The notes: a model not told the origin generated them from the letters alone. A stretch of 64,000 nucleotides of DNA from Diphasiastrum complanatum (GCA_029204225.1 CM055103.1:19234925-19298924); one strand, 5' to 3'; shown: positions 1-13,300, counted from the stretch's first letter. Made by a program: numbers and translations.

Positions 1-2
1 AG

Positions 3-1174
3 ATGCAAGAAGGTGATTCGCTTACAAACCACTTGACGAAGATCAAGGATCTTCGAGAGGAGCTTCTTAGTATTGATGAGGTCATTGAGAACTCACAATT
101 TGTATCTATTACTCTCAACTCTCTTCCTAATTCTTACCTTCCATTTGTGTCATCATTGAGCATTTCTCTTAGGGGACAGCAAATCTCCTTCGAAGAACTT
201 GTTGGCTTACTTCTTGAAGAAGAGCAAACAAGGATCAAATTTGGTGAACAAGAAGATCAAGCTTTCTTTGCAAAATGCAAAGGCAAAGGCAAGTGGAAAC
301 GGAAGCCTTCTTTCAAAACTTCCAAAGATGATCAAAAATCTAAGAAAGCTCAAGATCAAGGCTCCAAGAAGAAGGGTAACTGCCACTATTGCAAGAAGAT
401 TGGGCATCACATCAAAGAATGTAAGAAGAGGCTTGCAAAGAAAAAAGAGAAAGGTAACGATACAAGTACTGCAATCATTACTTTGAAACAACAATTTGGA
501 AAGGAGGATAATCTTTTCAATAATGATTATGCTTTTGTCACTAATAATCTTATCTCTCCTCAAGATGAGATTGCTGCCACTTCAAATCTTGCTGGTTTTT
601 CAGCAGAAAACAGCTCATCTTCAGCTTTACAAATTGCTGTTTTTTCATCTATTGATTGGGTGATTGATAGCGGTGCCACACGCCATATGACTTATAACAA
701 AGAAGTTTTCACAAAGCTTGTGAAAGTGCATGATGGAAGCAAAGTTCAAGGTGTTGACAACACCTCTTATCCTATCAAAGGTATTAGAGTGATCCCCATT
801 ATCTTACCCAATGGTGAGGAGAAGTACATTTGTGATGTACTTTATGTTCCAAAAATAAAAAAGAATCTCATTTCGGTGTCTACAATTATGAACCAAGGAT
901 TGGTTGTGGAGTTCAAAGAAGACTATCAAAGACCCAAAGAGATCTCTTATGATCATTGCTTCGGGAACATTACGTGGTGGATTGTTCCTTATGGATACCT
1001 ATGAGCGAAGAGCTTCATCATCTTTTTGTCTTGTTGCATCAAGTTCACATTCTTTGGAGTTGGCTGAATTATGGCATGCTAGGTTTGGACATCTCAACTT
1101 TGCTAGCTTGAAGATGTTGAAGAGATACATTAAGTACCCCAGCTTGACATATTGGAGGTACCTTATACTTTCTA
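3..1174 (+). pseudogene. Ty1/Copia gag-protease-preintegrase fragment
   Basis: This is the 5' half of a Copia polyprotein, open at the left edge. The first frame (3-1004) reads through the gag C-terminus, then a zinc knuckle CHYCKKIGHHIKEC around residue 127 (CX2CX4HX4C), and then a protease whose active-site motif WVIDSGATRHMT near residue 220 keeps the catalytic D-S-G. A frameshift near 920 moves the reading into the frame of 904-1179, where the pre-integrase motif LWHARFGHLNF appears. Integrase, reverse transcriptase and RNase H are missing, because the coding stretch runs directly into an LTR at 1175. It is a deletion derivative. It probably lies in a large intron of the antisense eIF2-beta gene. 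Confidence 0.9.
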
Positions 1175-1456
1175 TGTAACTTACAGAAAGTTGGATAGTC
1201 AATAGTCAAGTAGTTGGACAGCCAATAGTCAAGTAGTTGGATAGCCGATAGTCATGAAGTTAGATAGTCATCTTGGACTATATATATGTGTGCATCCCAT
1301 TTGTATGTGACACTTTTGTAAGCAATACTGACTATTCTCCTTGGCTGTCCACGAGTTTCTACAAGAGGGTTTCTAGCCATCTCTCTCTTTCTTTTGAGAA
1401 TGCTTTGTGTGATTGAATAGTTAAGATCCTCGATCCTTAAGCTTCTATTTCCTACA
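1175..1456 (+). mobile_element. Copia LTR (3' side of the fragment)
   Basis: The segment starts TGTAAC and ends CCTACA, so it has the TG...CA ends of an LTR, and is about 282 bp long. It contains a TATA-like CTATATATATG near 1277. It directly follows truncated Copia coding sequence without a visible polypurine tract, so the element has lost its interior. Exact ends are inferred from the TG/CA rule only. Confidence 0.6.
1189..1272 (+). repeat. 23-bp tandem repeat in LTR, 3.6 copies
   Basis: Units start at 1189, 1212, 1235 and 1258 (partial). The core is TTGGATAGTCAATAGTCAAG with a few substitutions per unit. The array lies just upstream of the TATA-like sequence, where U3 enhancer repeats are expected. 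Confidence 0.9.
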
Positions 1457-1467
1457 TTTTTTGTGTT

Positions 1468-1930
1468 TTGATCCTTGGTTTCAAAAAGGCCAAATCTAAG
1501 GAATGCAAGCCCCAAATGGCCATTAAGGAAATTCATTTGCCAACACTACCAAAGCCATGCACCAAATGCCAGAACTACATATTACATGATGGAAAATTCT
1601 CCAAGTGTTACCCATTATATCAACTTGAAAAGGTCCAAGCTTGCAGATCCATATCCATTTTATCAAATACAAGATAATCCAAGCAAGTCGACGAACTCAT
1701 CAAAGTTGTGGTATCAATTAGAGGACAAGTCACCAGATCCCATAATATCAACTACGTTGTTCTATCAAACGCAAAAGCATTCAAATGGACCCATGGAATT
1801 CATGAAAGCACCATTCTATCAAATCCAAGATCCACTTCATGTGCTAACTATTGGAAGTTATGCGCAAACTAACCCAATGTCTAGGTACATTTGTTATTAT
1901 CAGCCACTACTTCCTTGGGACCCAAGTTGA
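1468..1930 (+). pseudogene. degenerate ORF with about 17-residue FYQxQ repeats
   Basis: I do not recognise this protein. The frame open from 1475 to 1930 repeats a short motif: PFYQIQ, WYQLED, LFYQTQ, PFYQIQ, then YYQP. The TATCAA codon pairs lie at 1661, 1712, 1763 and 1817, so the spacing is 51, 51 and 54 nt, always whole codons. An earlier unit, PLYQLE at 1618, is in another frame (spacing 43), which points to one frameshift between 1618 and 1661. Codon-length periodicity suggests former coding sequence. It could be part of the transposon that ends with the polypurine-like tract at 2013-2030. Confidence 0.35.
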
Positions 1931-2012
1931 TACGTATGCCTACAATGATTTGTAACTTTATTAGGCGCACTAGATAAGCCATGGTTGATGCAATGCCATG
2001 AGACTAGCACTC

Positions 2013-2520
2013 GTTTTGGGAGGGGAATAATGTTACCCAATTCTAAGAGTGGCCCATCAAATAAGCAGAAGATTCCATTGTATACATCAATTGGAGCATA
2101 AAGCCATGTAGAGGCAAAGCCGCTCTCATGGCCCAAGCCACTTTCGTGGTCAAAATTACAAGTGCTGCCCAAACCAGCTTGTAACCCATGCCACTGCGGT
2201 CGTATAAAATTAAGCGGCTTGGTCGGCATTCTACGTATGTAAGTCCAAACCATGGGCCCCACAATATTTGATTTTCGGCTTCAAGCTTGTCAAGTATTTT
2301 GGTTCAATAGGTGCAATCGACCAGAAAATAGCCCATCTGATCTGCATAGGAAGTAGTTTAGTTAAATAAACTGTCCCAAAGAAAATAACTAGAAGCATAA
2401 CCAGAACCTAGTGTTTTAGTAATGTTCGTAGCTATTGGATAATTTAAACCAAAATCATCGCTACCTTGACCCCCAGTAGGTACCACAAATGGTTAACACC
2501 CACCAACACTAGTATCTTCC
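2013..2520 (+). mobile_element. possible polypurine tract plus LTR start
   Basis: TTTTGGGAGGGGAATAA (2014-2030) resembles a polypurine tract and is followed at once by TGTTACCC, a plausible LTR start at 2031. A TATA-like CGTATAAAATT lies near 2209. The 3' end of the LTR cannot be fixed, so the right coordinate is approximate. Confidence 0.3.
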
Positions 2521-4242
2521 TTTGTGTTTGTTGTTCTTCATCATCGATCTAGCTTTTATGGATCTCGCGTCTTCTATAGGACGTAAGATCTTCCATAACT
2601 AGACCTACGCTTTCGTCACTTTAGATGTTCAAAAGCACCTAATTTGTCAAACATTGGTGCACTCTCAAAAAAACGTACTCTTATGTTTCAATCCCTTCCA
2701 CCACGAGACTTTTCTCCACCAAAGTCTCAAGTATTATAAGATGGTTAACAGCTTAGCTTTAGCTATGTGTGACATCGTGGAGTCCAATTAGACCATCACC
2801 TATATAAAGAATGGCATCATGAGGATGTCTATTCATGAAATCAAACCCATCATCGAGAGTAGGTTACCTACAATATGCCATATTCACACAAAATGGTGGT
2901 CACATACTAGTGATGTTATCTTAGACTTTGAAGGATGTGACTAAGTTGCGCATTTAGTTTACATCCCTTAACAAGGTTCCATTGTTTTTTTTTATAAACT
3001 TTCCAACCACGAAAGGACAAGCAATACACCCCACTTGAATTTAACTTCGAACGATCTTCTATGCATTACTTATTGAACAACAAAAACATGATCACTGCTT
3101 TGAGCAATGATTGTAACTGATGGAATTTTCCCTCTTATTGATTGTAAATTTTCAAAGTCCATTCGTCGAATCTAAAACCACCAAAGCCAAATTTCTTCGA
3201 GATAACTTAACAAAATAAAGAACCATCAATTGATCCAAAGCAAGATGTTTCAAAAACTTTGGTATGCACCCAATGCGGAAATGCAATCAATTTCTTGGGT
3301 TTTCCTCTTTTCAATCACCATATTCCTAGAAAATTCCTTTTGAAAAGTTCAAGCTTTCTTTTTTAGCAAATTATGACATTTACTCCAATATATTGTATAA
3401 AGCCCCTTGGTGCATTTAAGCAAAGAATGGGACATCTCCTTATTTTCTATGTCAGATCCATTGCGCCATTAGAACAAGAGTAGGAGGGTTTTCTAGGAGA
3501 GAAAAAAAAAGGCATCCTTATCTCTAGTTTAAGAAACACAAGGCTTATCATGGTGTCATGGACATTCCTTCAACTACTAGTAAACATTGTCGGGTGCGTG
3601 AGGATGAGACTAGATGCTACAAAAGATTGAATGACCAATGCACTGCTGATGATCAAACCCTATAAGTCTAAACGTAAGGATTTCTTCCTTTCATCAATTA
3701 AAAATTCGACAACAATCAAATTTATGCAAAACACAGGGAATATTAACTCTACGATATTCCATGACAAGACCATCATATATCATCAAGCAAGACAATTTAA
3801 GAATCTTATATACGTACCAAATATATAAACTCGTATTACTCCAACAGAGGTAACAAACTGATATCAAACACAGGTAATCATGCGTGACCTATCAATAAAA
3901 AAATATCAAGCAAGACACTTACAAAAAATCTTGGATATCTACCAAATGTATGAAGCTTATATTGCTCCAAAAAAGGTAGCAAAATAAGCTCATCTTTTTG
4001 GTGATCATGCATCAGTCAGTTGCTCACACAAAGCCAAATGTCTTTATGGGTTAAAACTTAGAAAATATTTGTTTTGTCCAATAAATCAACAGATGATGAT
4101 TTGATCACCCAAACAGAATGTCATTGATGTACAAGCAGATAAGATAACTACATGCTATAGCTACAAAAGCTCAATGGGCTATGATAGCATAATGTCCACT
4201 ATGCTTTTCCAACAATAGAATAGAAAAAAAGCTATAATGTAC
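2521..4242. other. AT-rich sequence without recognisable gene
   Basis: No exon, transposon domain or RNA gene is recognised. I specifically looked on the minus strand for the next eIF2-beta exons (the GRVFNIL and zinc-ribbon parts) and did not find them. The stretch is therefore most simply the next intron of that gene, of which more than 4.2 kb lies in this window. Confidence 0.5.
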
Positions 4243-4337
4243 CTCCTCATACTTGTAATCACGATCAGAACCTTCCCAAGGAAATCGTACCCCAAGAATA
4301 ATTTCTTGTGCTTCTTCATCATCTTCAACCTCAAATC
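4243..4337 (-). CDS. EIF2 BETA: eIF2-beta coding exon 5 (FPWEGSDRDY motif)
   Basis: The acceptor is AAATAG|GATTTG and the donor GAG|GTACAT. The exon is 95 nt and completes the codon split after exon 4. It encodes FEVEDDEEAQ, then VRFPWEGSDRDYKYEE, a highly conserved eIF2-beta segment. It ends in phase 0. Confidence 0.92.
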
Positions 4338-7300
4338 CTATTTGAAACATCAAGTGTAAGCACAAAATCTAAAGGATAAACTTCTTTGTACCAATCACCA
4401 ACGACTCTATTGAAACAAGACTTTTGATCAAATTCTTCTTAAAAGTGCTTGTTACCTACCAATGAGAACACCATATACATCATGAACAATTGGATTGAAA
4501 GCTCTAAATTGACAAGGAAAGAAATCACAACAGGCTACCTTGCCCACCCTCCTTTGTGATGGAACAATGACTTTTAAGTTCTCCCCAAAAAAAGCCCACA
4601 ATCTCAATAATTAACAACTAGCAAATGAGGACCCACATAGGAGTATGTGTAATTTGACTCCAATTAGGCTTACCGTATTGCAACCACATCTTCCAAGACA
4701 CCCTCTTGGGCCCAAGGATCATTCAATACGCTTAAGATGTCTATTGTCATGTGCCAACCTTGATCTCATTGCATTCAAACGCCATTAAAGCATCAAAATG
4801 TGAAAACTTCAAGAAATGTAGCCAAATCCACGCACAATCAATGTCATTCAAGAGATTAAGTCTAAATCTAGAGTATGCAATAACTCTCATGTGAAAGTAG
4901 GCACATGAACCAAGTACATCAAGAAACCTCTCAAAGAGAAGCTCCAAATCACATAGAAGATTAGACATGTAGAATAGCCTCCAAATTAGCACGACCTCCT
5001 CCGTTTATAGCAGTCCTTTGTGCCTCTACTATGAATTTGGGGCCTTTTTAGCATGAATTATGTCTTACAACCATTACTACAAGTCCTGCTATTTACAAAC
5101 ATAGCACGGTTCTGCAAGTCTTATATAAAACTATCCTTTTAAACTAGTCCTAATCTAACTTAGCACTATATTTAGCAATACTTCTTGTTGAGCACATTGT
5201 CATAGTTGCATAATGGTGACCAATCATGATTCACTTGAATTCCATGCACATTACATTGTACAATGTCACGGACAATGCGGCGAATTGCGTTTGCTCGTTA
5301 ATAAGACCTACCCCCACATCTTTTAGAAACCTTGTGCTGCACATTGCCTGGACCTCTTGGTCGAGGATGTAGCCAGGACACCATGGGTCAGGGAGGTGCT
5401 ATACATAGGACGCTCCCTGGTGAGATTCATCACCAAGAGGCCAAGGGCCTTGGGCACCTTCAAGAGACACTCCACCCTAGATCTCTTGAGACCTGCCCCC
5501 ACCAAGTTTGAAACTCTATGCACAGTAATTACTATTGTCACTTGTGAACACTAAGAATTTCAAATTGCCACTTCAAACTTGCAAGTTGCCAATGGCCATT
5601 GTACTAATGCTTTGAAGTGTGAAGTTTCCAAGTTTGAAACTTTGATGATCATCATTGTACTAATGCAAACTTTGGAATGCCATGCAAGTTTGCATTTATG
5701 TTCCTAGTCTTGGAACAACTGCTGAAGAGGCAGATCGTCGTTTCAAATGAGTGGGTGCAATGGGGACCATCACAGCAGCCCAAGGGTAGGAGGTTCCAGC
5801 TGATCGTGCTCTCATCTTCATTTTGGGATGATGTCCATTGTCGTGGGCCTGCAGCCTATCTACACTATCTTGCACCTTACAGATCGAGAGGGTTGCACAT
5901 TGAGCCTCTTATATGAGTTCATGGACAGATTGGGCAAGTAGCTACGTCTTTGCACAAGTATTACCCCAGAGAGGTATACCGCGGCGCTTACTGGTAACTA
6001 CTGCTAGCTCTATATTGTCTAGACTCCTTCCTTACTGCTTAGTATTCTGGCACTTTATTTTGACGTTAAAACTTTGACGTGTTGTGTTTGAAATTTGCAA
6101 GTTTGAAATTTGAATTCAAAATAATGAGTCCTTGGTTGACTTCTCAATTATCAATTATCTAGAATCTAGATTCTATGGGATAAGGCTGAGGGCTCATCAT
6201 TGAACATTCAAATATGTTATCTTGGAAACTTGAGGAGATCCAACGCCTCTGGCAAAGCAGGTGGGAGTGGTTTCAGCCCTTGCATGCCATCGCCCACATA
6301 CTCCATCCATTATGGAGGAGTAGTTAGCTTGGCATCCGGAGTTTCTTTGGTCCCAGGTTCGAGCCTCCCCTTGGAAACCAAGAAGCATTATGGAGGAGTG
6401 AGCAGCAGTATCATGACAAGGAGCTTAGGGATGGCTGGAATGCCTATGTCTCCCGAGTTTATCCTGATGTATATGAGCAAAATACGCTGCTAGATGAGCT
6501 CCAGGTATTCAGACAAGAGACCATGGAGTTCTCCTCTAGGCTCGCGTGTTTGAGAGAGGATAATATACTGCAATGCAATCCATGTGGGATGATCATTGCG
6601 ATTTTCCATTGTTAGTGCTAGTAGTTACATTCTATTATTTACATGGAATAATGGCTTTAATAACCAGTTTTTGATAAAATTTGAATCATTATAAATATCA
6701 AATCCCAATTCTAATTTCTTAGATTTGGTTTGTAGTGCTCACTGGCAACTGATGACTCCGCTTTAAACTATGATCAGGCCAACTACGTCCAGTGCATGAT
6801 GGATGAAGTCCCCTGCACCGCCTTGCCATCATGATCCTCTCACAAGAAGGCACTACAGTCGCTTGTGAGAGGAACTGGAGTGTTCATTCCCTGATTCACA
6901 CGAAGAAGAGGAACCGACTCTCCTCTACGCAGTTGGAGAGGTTGGTGCATGTACACGCCATTACTACTTAGTTAACGCTTCATACTTGTCACTTAAAAGA
7001 CAATTTTTAACTGATTATTGTTATTTGTGGGCAGTAATACGTTTGTCAATCCTTGTGTGCAAGACCTGTCACTCTAGCAGCGCGTAGGAGGAGGGCAGGA
7101 GAGGGTACGAGCTCTCGTGCTCACGGCCCTAATGATGAGTCTGAGCCTAAGGCATTGTTAGGGTCAGAGTCCTCAGAGGAGGAGTATGTGGAGGAGGGGT
7201 CTGAGGAGAGTGATCATGAGGATGAGGATGAGGGGCATCCTACCTCGGCCTCCGATGAGGACTTCGTCCCTGACGTTCATAGCTTGCTAAAACAAAGAGA

Positions 7301-10300
7301 TCTATTGATCCATATAATCACAACCAAAACATTCTGCCAAAAGTATAATCAAAACGGAAGAAAATAGACAACAAAATTGTAATTAACTAAAATTGGAATG
7401 ATTTCACCAAAATGGCCATAACTTTATTATTATACATCCAAATCGAAAAAATTAGTGCCTCCTAAAAAGCTAAGATCAAGGGCTACTGATCTAAAACAAT
7501 AAATTATACAAGAAACAATGATTGATAGGTCTAAGATTGAATCAAAGCAATTTGGAAATTGAAAAATCAAGAAAACTATCTAACTAGTGAATAGAGACTT
7601 TGCCAAACTTCAAGAAAAACACCATTAAAGCATCAAAATATGAAGAACTTCAAGAAACTAGTAGAATGTGCTAAAGACTCAAGAAACAAGCAATAATGAT
7701 CCAAGAAAGCTTGAAATCATCACCAAATGTATCCAAATCCAAGCACAATCAATGCCATTCAAGAGATCAAGCCTAAATCTAGAGTATGGCCTAACCCACG
7801 TGAAAGTAGGCACATGAACCAAGTTCATCAAAAAACCTCTCAAAGAAAAGCTCCAAATCACATAGAAGATTCAAATTAGACATATGTAGAATAGCCTCCA
7901 AATTAGCACACCTTCCTCTATTTATAGCGGTCTACTATGAGTTTGTGGGCCTTTTTAGCCTAAATTGAGCATTATAATCATTGTTAAAAGTCTTGCTATT
8001 AACAAATATAGCACGGTTGTTGAAGCCTTATTATTAACTAACCTTTTAAGCTAGTCCTACTCTAACTTAGCACCATGGCTATATTTAGCAATACTTGTTG
8101 TTGAGCACGTGGGCTAATTACATGCAAGACATGACATCTATTGTAACTAATGAATCCCTAAGAAACTACTCATAGATAACTAGATTAAGGCCCAACATAA
8201 AAACGGAGAAGTGTTTTTTTCAACCTTATGGAGTCCAAGGCTCCAAAGCCCAAGGTCTTAGACCGTCAACTTCATCATGCATAGCATAGACCAAATGCTA
8301 CAACATCCTACTCATGTCATCAATGCCCTAGAGTAGATGCAAGTTACATGTGTCATGCACTAACATATGTCCACATTAGCTTTCATAGATTTCTACAATG
8401 ATCACGTACTGATATCGATGTTATGTTTAGGATACATTATATTCACCAATTCTTAGCTTTCACCCCCAAAGAGAAACATTCCTCAATGTTTGTAACACCC
8501 CAAGTTATTTCACCTATTGTCATTCTACAATTTAGGGCATTCTCGGCCTTTTCGCACATAATAACCAAGTTAAATTATTATTAAGCAGTAGAAACTTAAA
8601 GGGACACACAGTTTCCAATGGGTTCGGGATCAAATTACCCAAAAATAACCATTAGTATCCGCCCATGTGTGGTGTGGTGGTTGGTGAGGTATTGACCAAG
8701 GTCAAATCTCGGCCACACATGAGTGGTGTCCAAACCTTGGCCACACGTGGGTGGTGTCCAAAAAGAAAACCATTAGTTTGTGATTCTAGGTGTAGGGACC
8801 CGTTTTAAGTTGGTAGGCCTCCTTGATTCTCGTAATGATTCCCAACAATCATCTAACTCTCCTATATATAAGGGGGCATGCACATGAATGCATGTGATCA
8901 TACATGCCATGCCTGTGACTTCGGTAGTCATAGATGTCAATTTATCATTTGTCCATGAGACTATATACATCACGCATGTGCATGAATTGCCAATAAAGTT
9001 CGTACATGTGACCATAAGATCATGTGTGACAAAATGAAATACATGTATCTATGGATTGTGAAGAGGCATATATCTATGTGAAGAGGCATGGATTGTACGT
9101 ACCTATGGATGGTTGGAGAGTAATCATCGTATATTTTCTTGTTCTTTATATATAAAAAACATTGAGTTTTTTGTGGGTAGTTTATGCGCTAGGTCGTTAC
9201 AAGGTATCAGACATACTCGATTAATCAAGGCCTCTCCATGTGCTAGTGCATATCATTTTTTATTTGAGCTCATCGGTATTGCTAGTTTTCACTAATTGCA
9301 AGAACACCTTGGTTGTGAATTTGAATGGAACTATTTTCCTTAAAGCAAAGTTGCAGCGGATCGCGATCCACTGCAAAAGCGTTCCGGAACGTCAACGATC
9401 TGCGACAAGGATCGCGAAATTTTATTTTTTATTTTTTTGTGGAAAAAAGACTAATGCCCAATTTTCTTTTTGATAGTTTAATACTAACTAAACTTGGATG
9501 GTGGACATGATGAAATGATTACAATCCAAGATTGGAGTTGAAACAACTATAATTTTGTTACAAATGGCATATGAAAGAAGATTAGAGACTCCCGACACAG
9601 CGAACTCACACACATACGACCGTTCAAAGGGATGCTTATGCTTATGCTTCTGAGATGGGTGCTTATGCTTCATAATTGTTGTCGGTTTGCTGCCATTTAA
9701 TATGGTTCCATGTGAATTCATAACACATAATACAGAAATAGAGATGTTCAATAAAGAATCACTTAATGGCCCAAAATTGGACCGCACTCCTCTTAGAACT
9801 CCGAGCAAACTAGATAAGTGAATTGCTCTTGAAAACACCTTTAATCTGATACCCATATTGGCACCAAAAAAGAAAAAAAATTGCGTTCTGGAAAACCCTA
9901 ATTGGATTTCCCGGATCATGTTCCAAAACGGAACCTGCAACTCTATCTTAAAGACAACAATGGTGGAACAACACCAATTATTAAGAGGAATGGAGAAGGA
10001 ATGAATTTCACAAATAGGAAGTGAGAAGTGAAGGCAAAACCTATAAGAACAATCAATGTGCGATAATACTAAGTTGGAGAACAAGGTCTTAGCAAGCATA
10101 AAATGGTAGTCAAAAACTGAGGTCCAAGAGGGTTGAAAGGATGGATGTACCATCTAGCATGACAATCTCAACTCAATTTGGCATTAAGATCCAAACAAGA
10201 AGCCCACATTGAATGCATGTTCTTAAGCAACACCGCCTTAATCCGGTTCCAATAGTGGGAGCAAGAACAACTACTCCCGAGCACACCCGTAACTTGGCAT

Positions 10301-13300
10301 ACTTTGAAGTTTGGGCTATATTACAATAAACGGGAGCAATCAATGATGGTGGAAAATACTCGAGAGAGACTGTAGCGATTGAAGAAAGAAAAAAATATTC
10401 AAGAGAATATGAATGAGTTCCAGGATCTATGATAATGGTTCATTTGAACCTTTAATGATGTTTCTTCAACACATGTCTCGTCTCTGGTCATTATAAGCTT
10501 CTTAGCTTCTATGCCACATAACCTATATGCCTTTTCTTTATCACTACATCCCCATGTCTATCTCTTACTATTTCAAATATGTGCATAGAATCTGCAACAG
10601 AAAACACTTAAATGTGCAATGTTAGGTGTAACTCCCATGTATGCTTCTTCAAGTGTTTCGTCTTCTGTCACTTTAGTTGGCATCCCATTAATCAATATAC
10701 TGCAATATTCATAGATTTGGATAAGACAATCTCTTTGTTTTGAGCATGTGTCTTGCACATGCTACAATTGTTTTTTTTTTTTTTTTAGTTTGGATGACTA
10801 TTTTTGTTTTATGGATGTTAGGTTATGCGAACCAACATGCATAAACAAAGATCATTATATTCGCAATACCCAAGAAATTTGTCTGACAAGAATTTGCCTC
10901 CGTTATTAGATCTTAACACCTTGATATTCTACTATGGACTTGAAGTTCTTCAAGTGTTAAAAGCTTTAACTTTCTGCTTCAAATAGTAGACACCATACTT
11001 TTCTAGCAAAAACATCAAAAAAGGCCATGAAGTAATGTGACCCTTCCTTCGAACCTAGCCTGGGGTGGTCCACATACATTTGATTGAATTAACTCAAGTA
11101 CATACATCTTTTGCCCTTATAGTCCCTCCCTCCTTTCACAATTTTTGCCTATAATGCTTACCCATCACACGTGCTTCACATACACTACTGCCAACTTTTA
11201 AGGCAAGCAATCGAACAACCATAATATGTTCCTTCAAGACTTATAGACTCTAAAAAATTCAAATTTCCATTGTGCAACGTCTTCCTTGAGACTCCTCAGA
11301 TGTCCGAGTGCATATTGATTAGGAGCTGAACGATGCAGTTCTATACAAGCTTCCTTCTTTTGCTCTGTTAGCCGAAACTTCATAATCACAAAAAATGTCT
11401 TTGACAAGGCACTTCGACTATGGGATTATCACACTGTTCACTCTCTGTTCAGCAATAGCAACCATTGACAACAGATCTTTAATAAGCTCAAGCACGTACA
11501 AAACATCTTGAATATATCCTTTAGCATTACGAGTACCATTATCACACAAACAAACTTTTTGGCCATCATAAATTTCCACATATTTTAAGCATCAGGTCTT
11601 ATGCAGAGTCATAAGTATTTATGCTCTTTGATCTATATACATCCTCTCACTGATTCATATGCAATCGAAGTAGCAGAAAACGAATCGATTTGTTTTTCAT
11701 CCTTCTCCTCACCAGTGACTTTCTCAACATAGTAACGTGTCTCCTTTCTAGAAGTCTACAACTTTTGATCAGATTATTTCTTTCTACACTCGAAGTTCAA
11801 ATGTCAATATCTCCCACAATAGTTATGAATACCTTGCTTTCAGGAGTCAATGAGAATGAGATGTTGCTTTGGCTATCAATACTTCGCAACAACTCCTATG
11901 TTTTTCTACTAAATGCATCCACCCTGTAATCTTCCAGTGCCACCAGAATCTGGCTCTTGCACTAGCAAAACTCTTCAAAGGAAGGATGTTTCTCGCTTCC
12001 CAATTAACCCCCAATGTATAGGTGAAATGGCCATCTATGCTCTTCGATTTGACACACTCTGATCTCAAATATGGCTTGGGGAGAGAAAGTAGAACATACT
12101 GCACATTGGAGGTACATGCAAAATTGGCTGAAGAAACTCTAATCACCAACACAAATGGATGTGCTAGAATTTTCTTTCTCCGAAACTAAGTATGGCAGGG
12201 ATTTACTCACCAGACTACATAGAGAAAGAGGGATTCGCTCATCTCTCAATCAGTAAAAGAAAAGTCTAGAGGCACAAGCCTTGTTAAAACACAAGCAGCT
12301 TTGATAAATGCTACTTAGGCCTCACAGTTAATATGATTATACAACGAACTAACACTTGAATTGATCACATGTTGAAAGCAAAATTTAATTTAGAATCACA
12401 ATATAAAAGTACAGTAGTTGAATAAGCTCCTTAGAATATATGGGTGGTAGCCTGCTCACAGCTAGAACATTCGACAAGCTGATTAGTCTGATTTGACACT
12501 GACTCGTCAATTCCTAAGCATCTTCATGGTGGCCACTAGCCCTCCCTGAACAGCCTAGGGCACCACCGACCTACAAGCTGACTCCTTAAATGTAGGTAGT
12601 AGGTCCTACCTTGACCTACTTTCGACTTTTATCAAAATGTAACTTTGAGCAAAGTAAAGCAAATGTAGCAAATTCCATGGAGGTACATAACGATAGAAAA
12701 TAAACATTACATTCTAACTTAATCCATTCTTGAAAAGTGCTTGGTACCAAATTATGAACACGTCCACAAGATAGCACGACCACTGAAAAGATTGAATAGC
12801 AATAGTCCAACATTCTCCTACGAAGATATCAAGAACATACAATTATAGATCACCTTGAACGCCCTCCTGACAAGATGGCTGACCTTCAAGTTCTTAATCG
12901 AAGAAGCTCAGAATCTAAATAATCAGTAGCAAATAAGGATCGATTCAAAGGTATTTATATTCTTAAATTAGGATAAACCATATTAGGTTGGTCGCCCACC
13001 TCCATAGCTCCTTCTAGGAAGTTCCTTTGAGCCGAACAATCATTCAATGAACTTTAGATGTCCAATTGTAATTAATGAGGTCTCAATGGAGTCCTACTTG
13101 ACTATTCTTAACTGCCGGCTGTGGCATGTGCCATTGATAAATATGCAACAAGAATAACAAATGTTCAAGCTTGAGACAACTTGAAAATATACCACCACTC
13201 CTAATATAAATTCCTCAATTTTAGGTCTAGGATGATATGTGTACATCATACAAAAGGCATGCAATTTTGAACTTTATGGAATCCACCCAAGAAGCCTTGG

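Noticed and set aside
1175-1272. CRISPR-like appearance of the regular 23-bp repeats
   Set aside because: The units are contiguous without spacers and lie in a plant LTR.
1-4242. Downstream eIF2-beta exons
   Set aside because: I looked on the minus strand for codons of the conserved C-terminal half and found none, so none is annotated.
4440-8400. Repeat copies 1 and 2 as the two LTRs of an element that captured the hAT
   Set aside because: The copies cover different parts of the consensus, so their outer ends do not correspond, and no target duplication, primer site or polypurine tract is visible.
8640-8765. tRNA-like A and B boxes within the chromovirus LTR
   Set aside because: GTGGTGGTTGG and GGTCAAATCTC are only loosely box-like, and no flanking duplication is seen. 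Better explained as part of the LTR with its 29-bp duplication.
9488-10153. 221-codon minus-strand open frame
   Set aside because: Long but without any domain, with Phe/Ser/Ile-rich erratic composition, poly-F from an A-run, and no splice or neighbour support. Most likely a chance frame in AT-rich intron DNA.
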